Origin: Topomyia yanbarensis
Lineage: Eukaryota > Arthropoda > Insecta > Diptera > Culicidae
Direction: 5' to 3'
Assembly (NCBI RefSeq): GCF_030247195.1
Contig: NC_080671.1
Coordinates: forward strand, 426,436,539-426,500,538
DNA: 64,000 nucleotides
This document shows, piece by piece, positions 1-10,919 of this stretch. The position numbers and the translations under genes are program-made. The first letter of the stretch is position 1. Each line of letters begins with the position of its first letter. The notes below the pieces were generated by a model. The model searched no databases. It was given only the letters and a program-made list of their open reading frames with translations, and had not been told where the DNA came from.

Positions 1-1833
1 ATCAGGAGATGCGAAAATTCGGAAATTCAGTGTTTCGGAAATTCTAAAATTCTAAATCTACGATTCGAAAATTCTAGAATTCCAACATTCCAAAATTAGA
101 CTATATAAAAAATCTAAAATTCGATGATTCGAGAATTCGCAAATTCGAAGATTCGAGGATCGAAAATTCGAAAATTAAAAAATTTGATATCGCAAAAATT
201 CAATAAGGGACCATTCATAAATTACGTAACGCTTTTAAGGGGGGAGGGGGTTCGACAAGTTGTTACATATTGTGACATAGGCGGGAGGGGGAGTAAGCTA
301 GATCGTTACGTAACATGTTTTCACCGAAGAAAAAAAAAATCAAGGAATTTGATACGTAATAGGGGAGGGGGGATAAAGAAATTTGTGACAATTTGTTACA
401 TGGGGGAGGGGGAGTCAATTTTGGGCAATTTTTGCGTTACGTAATTTATGAATGGTCCCTAATTGGGAAATTTGAGAATTCAAAAATTAAAAGACTCGAA
501 AGGTCGGATATTCAAAAATTCGAAAGCCCGAAAATTTGTGAATTGAAAAATTTGTGAACTCGAAAATTTGTAAATTCGGAAATCCCAGAATTCTAGGATT
601 CGACGAACAACAAAAAATCACGATTAAAATTTAAAGATTCGAAAGTTTAAAAATTCGAAAATATGAAAATTTCGAAATTCGAATATCCGAATATACGAGT
701 ACTCAAATACTCGAATATTCAAATATTTTATTTCTTTTAATTTTTAATGTCGAAAATTCGAGATTACTAGAAAACTTGAAAATTCGGAAATTCAAACAAT
801 CGAAAATTAAAAATTCGATAATTTGAAGATATGAAAATTCAAAAATTTAAGAAGTCAAGGATTCGAAGACGCGAAACTTTGAATATCCGAACATTTAAAA
901 AATACAAAAATTAAAGAATTTAAACAAAAAAGAATTCGAATTTTCTCAGATTCAAAACCTTTAAAATTTGAAAATACGGAAATTAAAAATTTGAAGATTC
1001 GAAAATTCGAGAATTCAAAAATTCAACAATTCGAAAATGTAATGATTTAAAAACTTGAAAATTCGGCAATTTGAAGCATATATAAATTGTGAATTCAAAA
1101 ATTTGTAAATTCGTAAATTCGGAAGTTTGAGAATTCTCGAATTGAAAAAGAATGGCAATCCGACAATTCGAGAATGCGAAAATTCCAATAAACGAAAATG
1201 AGAAAATTCGAGGTTTCGAAAACTCTCGTTTTTTTTAATTCCAATAATATTTTAAAATTCGATGACTCAAAAATCCGAAAATTCAAAAATTCGAGAATTC
1301 GAAAATTCTAAGTTTGAATAATGTAAAAAGTTGAGCATCCAAAAATTCGCAAATCTAAAAATTCGAAAAATCGACAACTTAGAGATTTAAATATTCAAAA
1401 ACTCGGATATTTCAATATTCAATTCAAAGGACTCATAAATCTAAAAATTTGAAAATTAAGATATTCAAAAATTCGTAAATATAAGAAAATTTTAAAATTC
1501 GAGCATATATTCAAATACTCGAATATTAAAATATTCGATTTTTTTCAAATCCTTAATGTCGAAAATTTGAGAGTACTAAAGTTCGAAATTTTTAAAATTC
1601 AGAAATGCAAAGATTCGAAAATTAGAAATTAAAAAATTCAAAGATCTGAAAATTCAAAAATTGAAAAAGTCAAAAATTCGAAGATGCAAAAACTTGAGCA
1701 TTCGAAAATTTAAAAATTCTAAAATTTAAGAACCCAAAAAATGAAAAATTCTAGTTTTCTCAGATTCAAAACTTTGAAAATTCTGAAATTTGAAAATGTT
1801 GAAATTAAAAATTCGAGAATCCAAAAACTGAAA
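1..1833. repeat. Degenerate ~8-bp satellite (AAAATTCG-like), left flank
   Basis: AT-rich sequence made of diverged words such as GAAAATTCG, AAATTCGAA and AAAATTTG at a spacing of roughly 8 to 10 bp. No unit is repeated cleanly, but the words resemble the pure octamer array that follows. This is the usual picture of a satellite edge decayed by point mutation. No coding potential is recognisable; short open frames here are frames of the repeat. A MITE interrupts it at 207-459. Confidence 0.8.
207..459. mobile_element. 253-bp MITE with TAA target duplication (PIF/Harbinger-like)
   Basis: Termini are near-perfect inverted repeats of about 26 bp, starting GGGACCATTCATAAATTACG at the left and ending with the reverse complement at 459. 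TAA flanks both ends (204-206 and 460-462), the 3-bp TWA-type duplication known for PIF/Harbinger elements. The interior holds several G-runs (GGGGGAGGGGG) and repeated GTTACGTAAC-like words but no transposase, so this is a non-autonomous copy. The superfamily is inferred only from the duplication and the GGG terminus. Confidence 0.8.
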
Positions 1834-3719
1834 AATTCAAAAATTCAAAGATTCAAAGATTCAAAAATTCAAAGATTCAAAGATTCAAAGATTCAAAGAT
1901 TCAAAGATTCAAAGATTCAAAGATTCAAAGATTCAAAGATTCAAAGATTCAAAAATTCAAAAATTCAAAAATTCAAAGATTCAAAGATTCAAAGATTCAA
2001 AGATTCAAAGATTCAAAGATTCAAAGATTCAAAGATTCAAAGATTCAAAGATTCAAAGATTCAAAGATTCAAAGATTCAAAGATTCAAAGATTCAAAGAT
2101 TCAAAGATTCAAAGATTCAAAGATTCAAAGATTCAAAGATTCAAAGATTCAAAGATTCAAAGATTCAAAGATTCAAAGATTCAAAGATTCAAAGATTCAA
2201 AGATTCAAAGATTCAAAGATTCAAAGATTCAAAGATTCAAAGATTCAAAGATTCAAAGATTCAAAGATTCAAAGATTCAAAGATTCAAAGATTCAAAGAT
2301 TCAAAGATTCAAAGATTCAAAGATTCAAAGATTCAAAGATTCAAAGATTCAAAGATTCAAAGATTCAAAGATTCAAAGATTCAAAGATTCAAAGATTCAA
2401 AGATTCAAAGATTCAAAGATTCAAAGATTCAAAGATTCAAAGATTCAAAGATTCAAAGATTCAAAGATTCAAAGATTCAAAGATTCAAAGATTCAAAGAT
2501 TCAAAGATTCAAAGATTCAAAGATTCAAAGATTCAAAGATTCAAAGATTCAAAGATTCAAAGATTCAAAGATTCAAAGATTCAAAGATTCAAAGATTCAA
2601 AGATTCAAAGATTCAAAGATTCAAAGATTCAAAGATTCAAAGATTCAAAGATTCAAAGATTCAAAGATTCAAAGATTCAAAGATTCAAAGATTCAAAGAT
2701 TCAAAGATTCAAAGATTCAAAGATTCAAAGATTCAAAGATTCAAAGATTCAAAGATTCAAAGATTCAAAGATTCAAAGATTCAAAGATTCAAAGATTCAA
2801 AGATTCAAAGATTCAAAGATTCAAAGATTCAAAGATTCAAAGATTCAAAGATTCAAAGATTCAAAGATTCAAAGATTCAAAGATTCAAAGATTCAAAGAT
2901 TCAAAGATTCAAAGATTCAAAGATTCAAAGATTCAAAGATTCAAAGATTCAAAGATTCAAAGATTCAAAGATTCAAAGATTCAAAGATTCAAAGATTCAA
3001 AGATTCAAAGATTCAAAGATTCAAAGATTCAAAGATTCAAAGATTCAAAGATTCAAAGATTCAAAGATTCAAAGATTCAAAGATTCAAAGATTCAAAGAT
3101 TCAAAGATTCAAAGATTCAAAGATTCAAAGATTCAAAGATTCAAAGATTCAAAGATTCAAAGATTCAAAGATTCAAAGATTCAAAGATTCAAAGATTCAA
3201 AGATTCAAAGATTCAAAGATTCAAAGATTCAAAGATTCAAAGATTCAAAGATTCAAAGATTCAAAGATTCAAAGATTCAAAGATTCAAAGATTCAAAGAT
3301 TCAAAGATTCAAAGATTCAAAGATTCAAAGATTCAAAGATTCAAAGATTCAAAGATTCAAAGATTCAAAGATTCAAAGATTCAAAGATTCAAAGATTCAA
3401 AGATTCAAAGATTCAAAGATTCAAAGATTCAAAGATTCAAAGATTCAAAGATTCAAAGATTCAAAGATTCAAAGATTCAAAGATTCAAAGATTCAAAGAT
3501 TCAAAGATTCAAAGATTCAAAGATTCAAAGATTCAAAGATTCAAAGATTCAAAGATTCAAAGATTCAAAGATTCAAAGATTCAAAGATTCAAAGATTCAA
3601 AGATTCAAAGATTCAAAGATTCAAAGATTCAAAGATTCAAAGATTCAAAGATTCAAAGATTCAAAGATTCAAAGATTCAAAGATTCAAAGATTCAAAAAT
3701 TCAAAAATTCAAAAATTCG
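1834..3719. repeat. Pure octamer array (TTCAAAGA)n, about 235 copies
   Basis: An 8-bp unit is repeated for about 1.9 kb almost without change. Variants (AAAAATTC instead of AAAGATTC) occur only near the left edge (up to about 1975) and as three units at the right edge (3694-3718). Because 8 is not a multiple of 3, all three frames read the same octapeptide, producing a long but spurious open frame across 1741-3885. The array continues into degenerate sequence of the same period on both sides. Confidence 0.95.
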
Positions 3720-4815
3720 AAGATTCGGCAGTTTGAAAATTATTTTGCGATCTCAAAAATTTGTAAAATTGAGAATTCCAGAATTGAAAAACAATGAAAA
3801 TTCGACAATTCGAGAATACGAAAATGAGGAAATTCGAGGTTTCGAAAATTCATGTTTTTTTTTAAATCCAAAATCCAATTATTGAATTCGATGACTCAAA
3901 AATCCGTAAATTCAAAAATTCGAAAATTCTAGGATTGGAGAATTCAAAAATTTCAATATACAAAAATTTAAAAATTCGAAAATGCAAAATATCGAAAATT
4001 TGAAAATTTGAATATTTAAATATTCAAATTTTTGAAAATTCTGAAATACAAAGATTCTAAAATTCCAAAATTTGAAATTTGGAGAATTCAAAGATTTGAA
4101 AATTAAAGATTCGATAATTGAAATATTCGAAAATTCAAAAAAAAAATGACAACTCGTACATTCGATAAATCGGAAAGTTGAAAATTCCAAAATTAGTTAT
4201 CTCGGAAATTCGTGAATTTAAGAATTAGAATAAAATTCAAAGGTTCAAAAATTCGATATTCCGGAGATGCAAAAATTCGGAAATTTGTAAATTCAAAACT
4301 TAAGGTTATTTTAAAATTCTAAAGTTCCACGATTCGAAAATTCAAAAATTCCAGTATTCTAGCATACGAAAACTCGAAAATTTTGAAGAATTCGAAAATT
4401 TGAAGATTGAAAGATTCAAAAATTTAAAAATTTGAAGGTTCGAAAACTTGAAATTTTTTGAAGAATTCAAAAATTCGAAAATGCGAAAATTCGAATATTC
4501 GAGCATTTAAAAATTCTAAAATTTAAGAAATTCAAATTTAAGAAAACAATGAATTCGAATTTTCTCAGATTTAAAACGTTCAGAATTCTAATATTTGAAA
4601 AGGCGGAAATTAAAAATTCAAAGTTTCGAAAATTTAAAAATTCAAAAATTCTAAAATTCTATCATTCAAAACTTTGGCAAATTGAGAATTATAGAATCTG
4701 TGAACTCCAAAAATTATGAATGCGGAAATTCGAGAAATGAAAAAGTATGCAAATCCGACATTCGAGCATACGAAAATTCCCTTGAACAAAAATGAGAAAA
4801 TTGAGGCTTCGAAAA
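3720..4815. repeat. Left arm of a large inverted duplication
   Basis: This degenerate octamer sequence reappears in reverse complement at 5765-6839. Landmarks include GGCAGTTTGAAAATTATTTT at 3727 against the mirrored form near 6813-6832, and the CGACATTCGAGCATACG stretch at about 4757 against its mirror near 5798. Agreement looks almost complete apart from small indels, for example about 8 bp missing near the inner end of the right arm. No gene is seen in it. Confidence 0.9.
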
Positions 4816-5455
4816 TTCTAGTTTTTTTCAAATTCCAAAATCTCAAAATTTTAAAATTCGATGACACAAAAATTCGAAAATTCAAATATTCGGAAATTCT
4901 AAAATTCGAGCAGTCGATAATTCGAAAATTCTGCTCTTTTAAAATTATAGATTTGAACATCCAAAAATTTGAATAATAAAAAATTTGAAAAATCGAAAAT
5001 TTGAAAATTTAAATATTTGAAAACTCGAATATTCAAATATTCGAAATTATGAAAATTCCAAAATACTAAGGTTCGAAAATTCTAAATTTCATAAATGCCA
5101 AAGCTTGAAATTTCAAGAATTCAAAGATTTGAAAATTAAAGATTCGCAAATTTAGACTTGAAAAATCAAAAAATTAGAGGTTTCGAAAAAACGACAAAAC
5201 ACGAAAATTTTAAAATTCGAAACACAAAAATTTTAAAACATGAAAATTTTAAAATTCGAACATTTAAAAAATCAAGTTTTCAAATTTTCTTAGATTCAAG
5301 GTCTCAAAAATTCCTAAACTTCCAAAATGCGGAACTTAAATATTCGAAGATTGAGAAAATCGAGAATTCGAATATTCGTTTATATGAGTATTCGAAAATT
5401 TACAGGTTGAAAAATTCAAAAATCCGATGATCTGAAAATTGGAAAAGACGAAAAT
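4816..5455. repeat. Degenerate ~8-bp satellite, spacer of the inverted duplication
   Basis: The same GAAAATTCG-like words continue between the two arms, together with the first copy of the 309-bp direct repeat that follows. No open frame here resembles a protein. It is single-copy within the window. Confidence 0.75.
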
Positions 5456-5764
5456 TTGAACATTTGAGTTTTCTAATATTTGTTAACTCGAAATTTTAAA
5501 TTCGGAAATTCCAGAATTAAGGAATTTGACTATTAGAGGATTAGAGAATTCGAAAATTTGAAATGATGAAATTGAGATAATCCAAGGTTTCCTAAATTTG
5601 AAAATTCTCTGAATTTCAAAATTTTGAAATTCGAAGACTCAAAAAATTCAGAAATTCACCCGGAAATACAAAAACATCGAAAATTCGAACATTCGAGGAT
5701 TCGATTATCCAAAAAATTGGAGATTGAAAAATTCGAAATTTTGTGCACTCGAAAATTCGAATTT
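5456..5764. repeat. 309-bp direct repeat, copy 1
   Basis: Identical by eye to 8041-8349 (offset 2585). The match runs from TTGAACATTTGAG to ATTCGAATTT and breaks at 5765/8350. The two copies bracket the inverted segment 5765-8040, as if the target sequence had been duplicated when the inverted copy was made. Confidence 0.93.
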
Positions 5765-6839
5765 CGAAGCCTCAATTTTTGTTCAAGGGAATTTTCGTAT
5801 GCTCGAATGTCGGATTTGCATACTTTTTCATTTCTCGAATTTCCGCATTCATAATTTTTGGAGTTCACAGATTCTATAATTCTCAATTTGCCAAAGTTTT
5901 GAATGATAGAATTTTTGAATTTTTAAATTTTCGAAACTTTGAATTTTTAATTTCCGCCTTTTCAAATATTAGAATTCTGAACGTTTTAAATCTGAGAAAA
6001 TTCGAATTCATTGTTTTCTTAAATTTGAATTTCTTAAATTTTAGAATTTTTAAATGCTCGAATATTCGAATTTTCGCATTTTCGAATTTTTGAATTCTTC
6101 AAAAAATTTCAAGTTTTCGAACCTTCAAATTTTTAAATTTTTGAATCTTTCAATCTTCAAATTTTCGAATTCTTCAAAATTTTCGAGTTTTCGTATGCTA
6201 GAATACTGGAATTTTTGAATTTTCGAATCGTGGAACTTTAGAATTTTAAAATAACCTTAAGTTTTGAATTTACAAATTTCCGAATTTTTGCATCTCCGGA
6301 ATATCGAATTTTTGAACCTTTGAATTTTATTCTAATTCTTAAATTCACGAATTTCCGAGATAACTAATTTTGGAATTTTCAACTTTCCGATTTATCGAAT
6401 GTACGAGTTGTCATTTTTTTTTTTTGAATTTTCGAATATTTCAATTATCGAATCTTTAATTTTCAAATCTTTGAATTCTCCAAATTTCAAATTTTGGAAT
6501 TTTAGAATCTTTGTATTTCAGAATTTTCAAAAATTTGAATATTTAAATATTCAAATTTTCAAATTTTCGATATTTTGCATTTTCGAATTTTTAAATTTTT
6601 GTATATTGAAATTTTTGAATTCTCCAATCCTAGAATTTTCGAATTTTTGAATTTACGGATTTTTGAGTCATCGAATTCAATAATTGGATTTTGGATTTAA
6701 AAAAAACATGAATTTTCGAAACCTCGAATTTCCTCATTTTCGTATTCTCGAATTGTCGAATTTTCATTCTTTTTCAATTCTGGAATTCTCAATTTTACAA
6801 ATTTTTGAGATCGCAAAATAATTTTCAAACTGCCGAATC
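5765..6839. repeat. Right arm of the inverted duplication
   Basis: Reverse complement of about 3720-4815. It starts at CGAAGCCTCAATTTTTG, which mirrors the end of the left arm near 4813, and runs out into the mirrored octamer array. Small indels separate the arms, so the copy is not a base-perfect mirror. Confidence 0.9.
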
Positions 6840-8040
6840 TTCGAATTTTTGAATTTTTGAATTTTTGAATCTTTGAATCTTTGAATCTTTGAATCTTTGA
6901 ATCTTTGAATCTTTGAATCTTTGAATCTTTGAATCTTTGAATCTTTGAATCTTTGAATCTTTGAATCTTTGAATCTTTGAATCTTTGAATCTTTGAATCT
7001 TTGAATCTTTGAATCTTTGAATCTTTGAATCTTTGAATCTTTGAATCTTTGAATCTTTGAATCTTTGAATCTTTGAATCTTTGAATCTTTGAATCTTTGA
7101 ATCTTTGAATCTTTGAATCTTTGAATCTTTGAATCTTTGAATCTTTGAATCTTTGAATCTTTGAATCTTTGAATCTTTGAATCTTTGAATCTTTGAATCT
7201 TTGAATCTTTGAATCTTTGAATCTTTGAATCTTTGAATCTTTGAATCTTTGAATCTTTGAATCTTTGAATCTTTGAATCTTTGAATCTTTGAATCTTTGA
7301 ATCTTTGAATCTTTGAATCTTTGAATCTTTGAATCTTTGAATCTTTGAATCTTTGAATCTTTGAATCTTTGAATCTTTGAATCTTTGAATCTTTGAATCT
7401 TTGAATCTTTGAATCTTTGAATCTTTGAATCTTTGAATCTTTGAATCTTTGAATCTTTGAATCTTTGAATCTTTGAATCTTTGAATCTTTGAATCTTTGA
7501 ATCTTTGAATCTTTGAATCTTTGAATCTTTGAATCTTTGAATCTTTGAATCTTTGAATCTTTGAATCTTTGAATCTTTGAATCTTTGAATCTTTGAATCT
7601 TTGAATCTTTGAATCTTTGAATCTTTGAATCTTTGAATCTTTGAATCTTTGAATCTTTGAATCTTTGAATCTTTGAATCTTTGAATCTTTGAATCTTTGA
7701 ATCTTTGAATCTTTGAATCTTTGAATCTTTGAATCTTTGAATCTTTGAATCTTTGAATCTTTGAATCTTTGAATCTTTGAATCTTTGAATCTTTGAATCT
7801 TTGAATCTTTGAATCTTTGAATCTTTGAATCTTTGAATCTTTGAATCTTTGAATCTTTGAATCTTTGAATCTTTGAATCTTTGAATCTTTGAATCTTTGA
7901 ATCTTTGAATCTTTGAATCTTTGAATCTTTGAATCTTTGAATCTTTGAATCTTTGAATCTTTGAATCTTTGAATCTTTGAATCTTTGAATCTTTGAATCT
8001 TTGAATCTTTGAATCTTTGAATCTTTGAATCTTTGAATCT
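6840..8040. repeat. Mirrored octamer array (CTTTGAAT)n, about 150 copies
   Basis: Reverse complement of the 1834-3719 array. It begins with the same three variant units found at the right edge of the first array and then stays pure to the end. It lacks the other edge's variants, so the copy breakpoint lies inside the pure array. The long minus-strand frame here is again a by-product of the period. Confidence 0.95.
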
Positions 8041-8349
8041 TTGAACATTTGAGTTTTCTAATATTTGTTAACTCGAAATTTTAAATTCGGAAATTCCAGA
8101 ATTAAGGAATTTGACTATTAGAGGATTAGAGAATTCGAAAATTTGAAATGATGAAATTGAGATAATCCAAGGTTTCCTAAATTTGAAAATTCTCTGAATT
8201 TCAAAATTTTGAAATTCGAAGACTCAAAAAATTCAGAAATTCACCCGGAAATACAAAAACATCGAAAATTCGAACATTCGAGGATTCGATTATCCAAAAA
8301 ATTGGAGATTGAAAAATTCGAAATTTTGTGCACTCGAAAATTCGAATTT
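8041..8349. repeat. 309-bp direct repeat, copy 2
   Basis: Second copy of 5456-5764, abutting the mirrored array directly. After it the degenerate satellite resumes at TTCGAAAAACCG, probably the original continuation of the locus before the inverted copy was inserted. Confidence 0.93.
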
Positions 8350-8520
8350 TCGAAAAACCGAATATTTTAAAATTCGAATAATCGAAGTTTCGAAAATTAA
8401 AACATTCGAGTTTTTAAAAATTCTTGAATTCAAGAATTCAAAAATTTTGAGCTGTTCAAAAATATGCAAATTCAGAAATATGATAATTCAATAATACGAA
8501 AATTAAAGATTTTGACTATT
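8350..8520. repeat. Degenerate ~8-bp satellite, right edge
   Basis: Words such as AAATTCGAATAATCG and GAATTCAAGAATTC fade out by about 8520, where unrelated complex sequence begins. Confidence 0.7.
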
Positions 8521-10758
8521 CGGTAAGATTTGTATTTTTACATGAATTAATGAAAAAACTGCAGGCAAGCAGTTAGTTCGATGACATTAGGCAACAACTT
8601 TATTTATTTATTCATTACGACTGTAACACGAATTCTTAAAGAATATTAGTTTTGGTTTGCTAGCCTCCAAAATACAAATATATGTTGATGTAGAACAAAC
8701 TATTTGTTTCAATTAAATGTGCAGCGGAAAAATAACGAAAGCATACAACTTTTTGAGTGACTTAGAGGAACTCTCGACTGATTTTCAATTTTCAATTGTC
8801 GATTTTCGGTTTTCAATTTTGGGCAATCGGTTACGATTTTAGATTATTGATTTAAGTTGTTCGATTTCGATTTTCGTTTTACAACCACTAATGAATTGCG
8901 TTACTCAAAAATTGCAAAACATTTACTATCCCATCCTCCATATCACGAATTGTCACGAGTGCGTGTAGTGAAGATCGAGACTTCGTGGTATAACTGAAGA
9001 TGTTTAATTTTGGTGATGTAATATGCATTTTCTGTGTTGTTCAGTCACTTGACAATTCGACTTTAAGTGCACCGCATAGTTTGAGCATAGGAAGTACCAT
9101 GAATGAGGCTCGCGGACACACCGACCAAAACCCACAATTGCCTGTCAGTTTTCTCAAAAGATAATAATCCATTTCAGTGTTGAACTGTTGCTAAGGTGCA
9201 TATAGTCGAGTACAACTCTCTTCCACTTAAGCCCAACTTGACAGTACCGTCCATGATGCAATCGAGCTAAATCAAAGCCTGAGATAAAAGATGGCGATCC
9301 CTGTGGTAAAATATCCAAATGTAAGGGTCACCGAATGTAAAATAAATTAAAATTAAAAATTAAGACTGCACATTTACATAATGCAAATCAGGCTCGAGTT
9401 CAGGACCCTACGGTAGCAACTAACATGCCCAATCACAAGAAACAAGCCCGGAGAATGCACACAAAACGAACAGTGGGAACCTTAGTCCCGCAGTGTGGGT
9501 GGTGAATAATCGACGGAGAACAAAAGCCACCGAAGAACAGCGATTGTCGAGCTACGGCACTGTTCAGCTCACTCTCCCCATCCCTAGCCCCCCCCCCCCC
9601 ATCGACCATTCGGACGGGACGAAGGCGACGCGACGATGGCGAGCGGCAAACGTTAGCACGATAACTAATTTCTTCCACATCGGCAAGGACTTTGCTTTGA
9701 CTGCCACCACACCGCACCGAGGGGGAGAGAGATAACGCCGCGTAAATGCAAACGAGATCCGAGCGGAATGCGCAAAATCTGCATCCAAGCTCCGCTGTTT
9801 TGTTTGTCTTGTGCTGAACGCCAGGCGCCGTTGACCGACCGACCGACCGCCGCACAAGCCCCGGAGCGCAAAAATGAGCCCAGGATTAATGGCAAAACGG
9901 TAGCAAACGGAGCACTGGCTACTGACTTTCGTTAAGAGGCGAGGGACGGAACGGGGGTGTCCAGGAGATGATGAAAAATCGTCAGCCTAATGAGGGACGA
10001 TTGAGGGTGATTTCGGATTGGGAGGCCACCGGTTGACTCAGGTGTGGGATTTTTTTTTGCATCTTCGGGAGGAAAGCGAAAGCATGTACCCTCTCACTTG
10101 TTGCATCGGGAAAGGGCCGGTAAGCGGCTGGTAAATAAAAACGAACTCGAATATCGAATGCTAACGATAGCAATTGATCGAATCGATATCGAAGTTCTAA
10201 TTATTTTGCTCCGTTTTTTTCGATCCATATCCCATCGTGCATACCCCCCCTAAACCGTCGTCGCTGGCTTCTGACTTTAATCTGGCGTGTGGTGATTATG
10301 CAAGCTGGCCGGCCGATAAGTGGCGGCAAACAGTGCAGTGTGGTGCAAAGCCGTCCAAAAGCTGCCTCGCAGAATCAGCGAAAATGCCTAATGAAACATG
10401 AAATGAATTAATTATTTCATTAAAATCCAGTCAACAATATATCAGACAACGGTGTGAAATGGCCAGCGTGCCAGGGTGGTACAGCCTGGATGGTGGGTGC
10501 GGATGGGACACGTTATTTGCTGGCGCTGTTCGTCTTTGCTGGCCGAGAAGAAGCAATTTTGAAAGGAAGTCCGAAATAAATTTCTTTTGCGGTGAATCAA
10601 GGTGCATTCATTTGCGTAATTGAGTGCATATTTTTCGAAATTCGAAATCAACTACAAACGTAAATGAAAATTTAAGAATTATCAGTAATCAGTAATAGAA
10701 GGCAGAATGAAGCGTTTAAAAAAGGATTTCGAATTCAGAAATCAGAAATCAAAAATTC
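8521..10758. other. Unique non-coding DNA between satellites
   Basis: Complex sequence with GC-richer patches (9430-9960 and 10230-10560), a run of about 13 C at 9589-9601 and four GACC tandem words at 9834-9849. Several frames of 60 to 140 codons overlap on both strands around 9433-9895, but none shows a domain, a consistent codon pattern or a signal peptide. It may be intron, UTR or regulatory DNA of a gene outside the window. The stretch just before the next array (10620-10758) drifts into GAATC-like words. Confidence 0.5.
10398..10420. promoter_or_regulatory. AT-rich dyad ATGAAAT / AATTAATT / ATTTCAT
   Basis: ATGAAAT (10398-10404) and ATTTCAT (10414-10420) are inverted around AATTAATT (10406-10413). 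TAAT cores are the typical binding sequence of homeodomain proteins, and the dyad lies in otherwise unique DNA. That it is a binding site is only a guess; AT-rich dyads also arise by chance. Confidence 0.25.
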
Positions 10759-10919
10759 ACGAATCTAGAATCAAGAATCAAGAATCAAAACTCAAGACTC
10801 AAGACTCAAGAATCAAGAATCAAGAATCAAGAATCAAGAATCAAGAATCAAGAATCAAGAATCAAGAATCAAGAATCAAGAATCAAGAATCAAGAATCAA
10901 GAATCAAGAATCAAGAATA
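10759..10919. repeat. Heptamer block (AAGAATC)n, entry
   Basis: Imperfect units (TCTAGAATC, AAGACTC) lead into about 20 clean AAGAATC heptamers. This is the left edge of the 13.7-kb heptamer satellite. The changeover to AAGAAGC takes place over 10920-10955 with mixed units. Confidence 0.9.

Noticed and set aside
124..444. 106-codon frame at the window start
   Set aside because: It lies mostly inside the MITE at 207-459 and its residues reflect the MITE's G-runs and palindromes.
1741..3885. 714-codon frame KDSKIQRF and its mirrored 407-codon frame at 6825-8048
   Set aside because: Octamer satellite in both orientations; start and stop lie in degenerate flank.
5456..8349. Whole inverted duplication as a pure assembly artefact
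   Set aside because: Not excluded, but the arms differ by small indels and the mirrored array has a different length, which a simple fold-over chimera would not produce; kept as a finding with a test.
9433..9895. Overlapping frames of 76 to 140 codons on both strands in a GC-rich patch
   Set aside because: Several frames are open at once because of composition; none has a recognisable domain or consistent start context.
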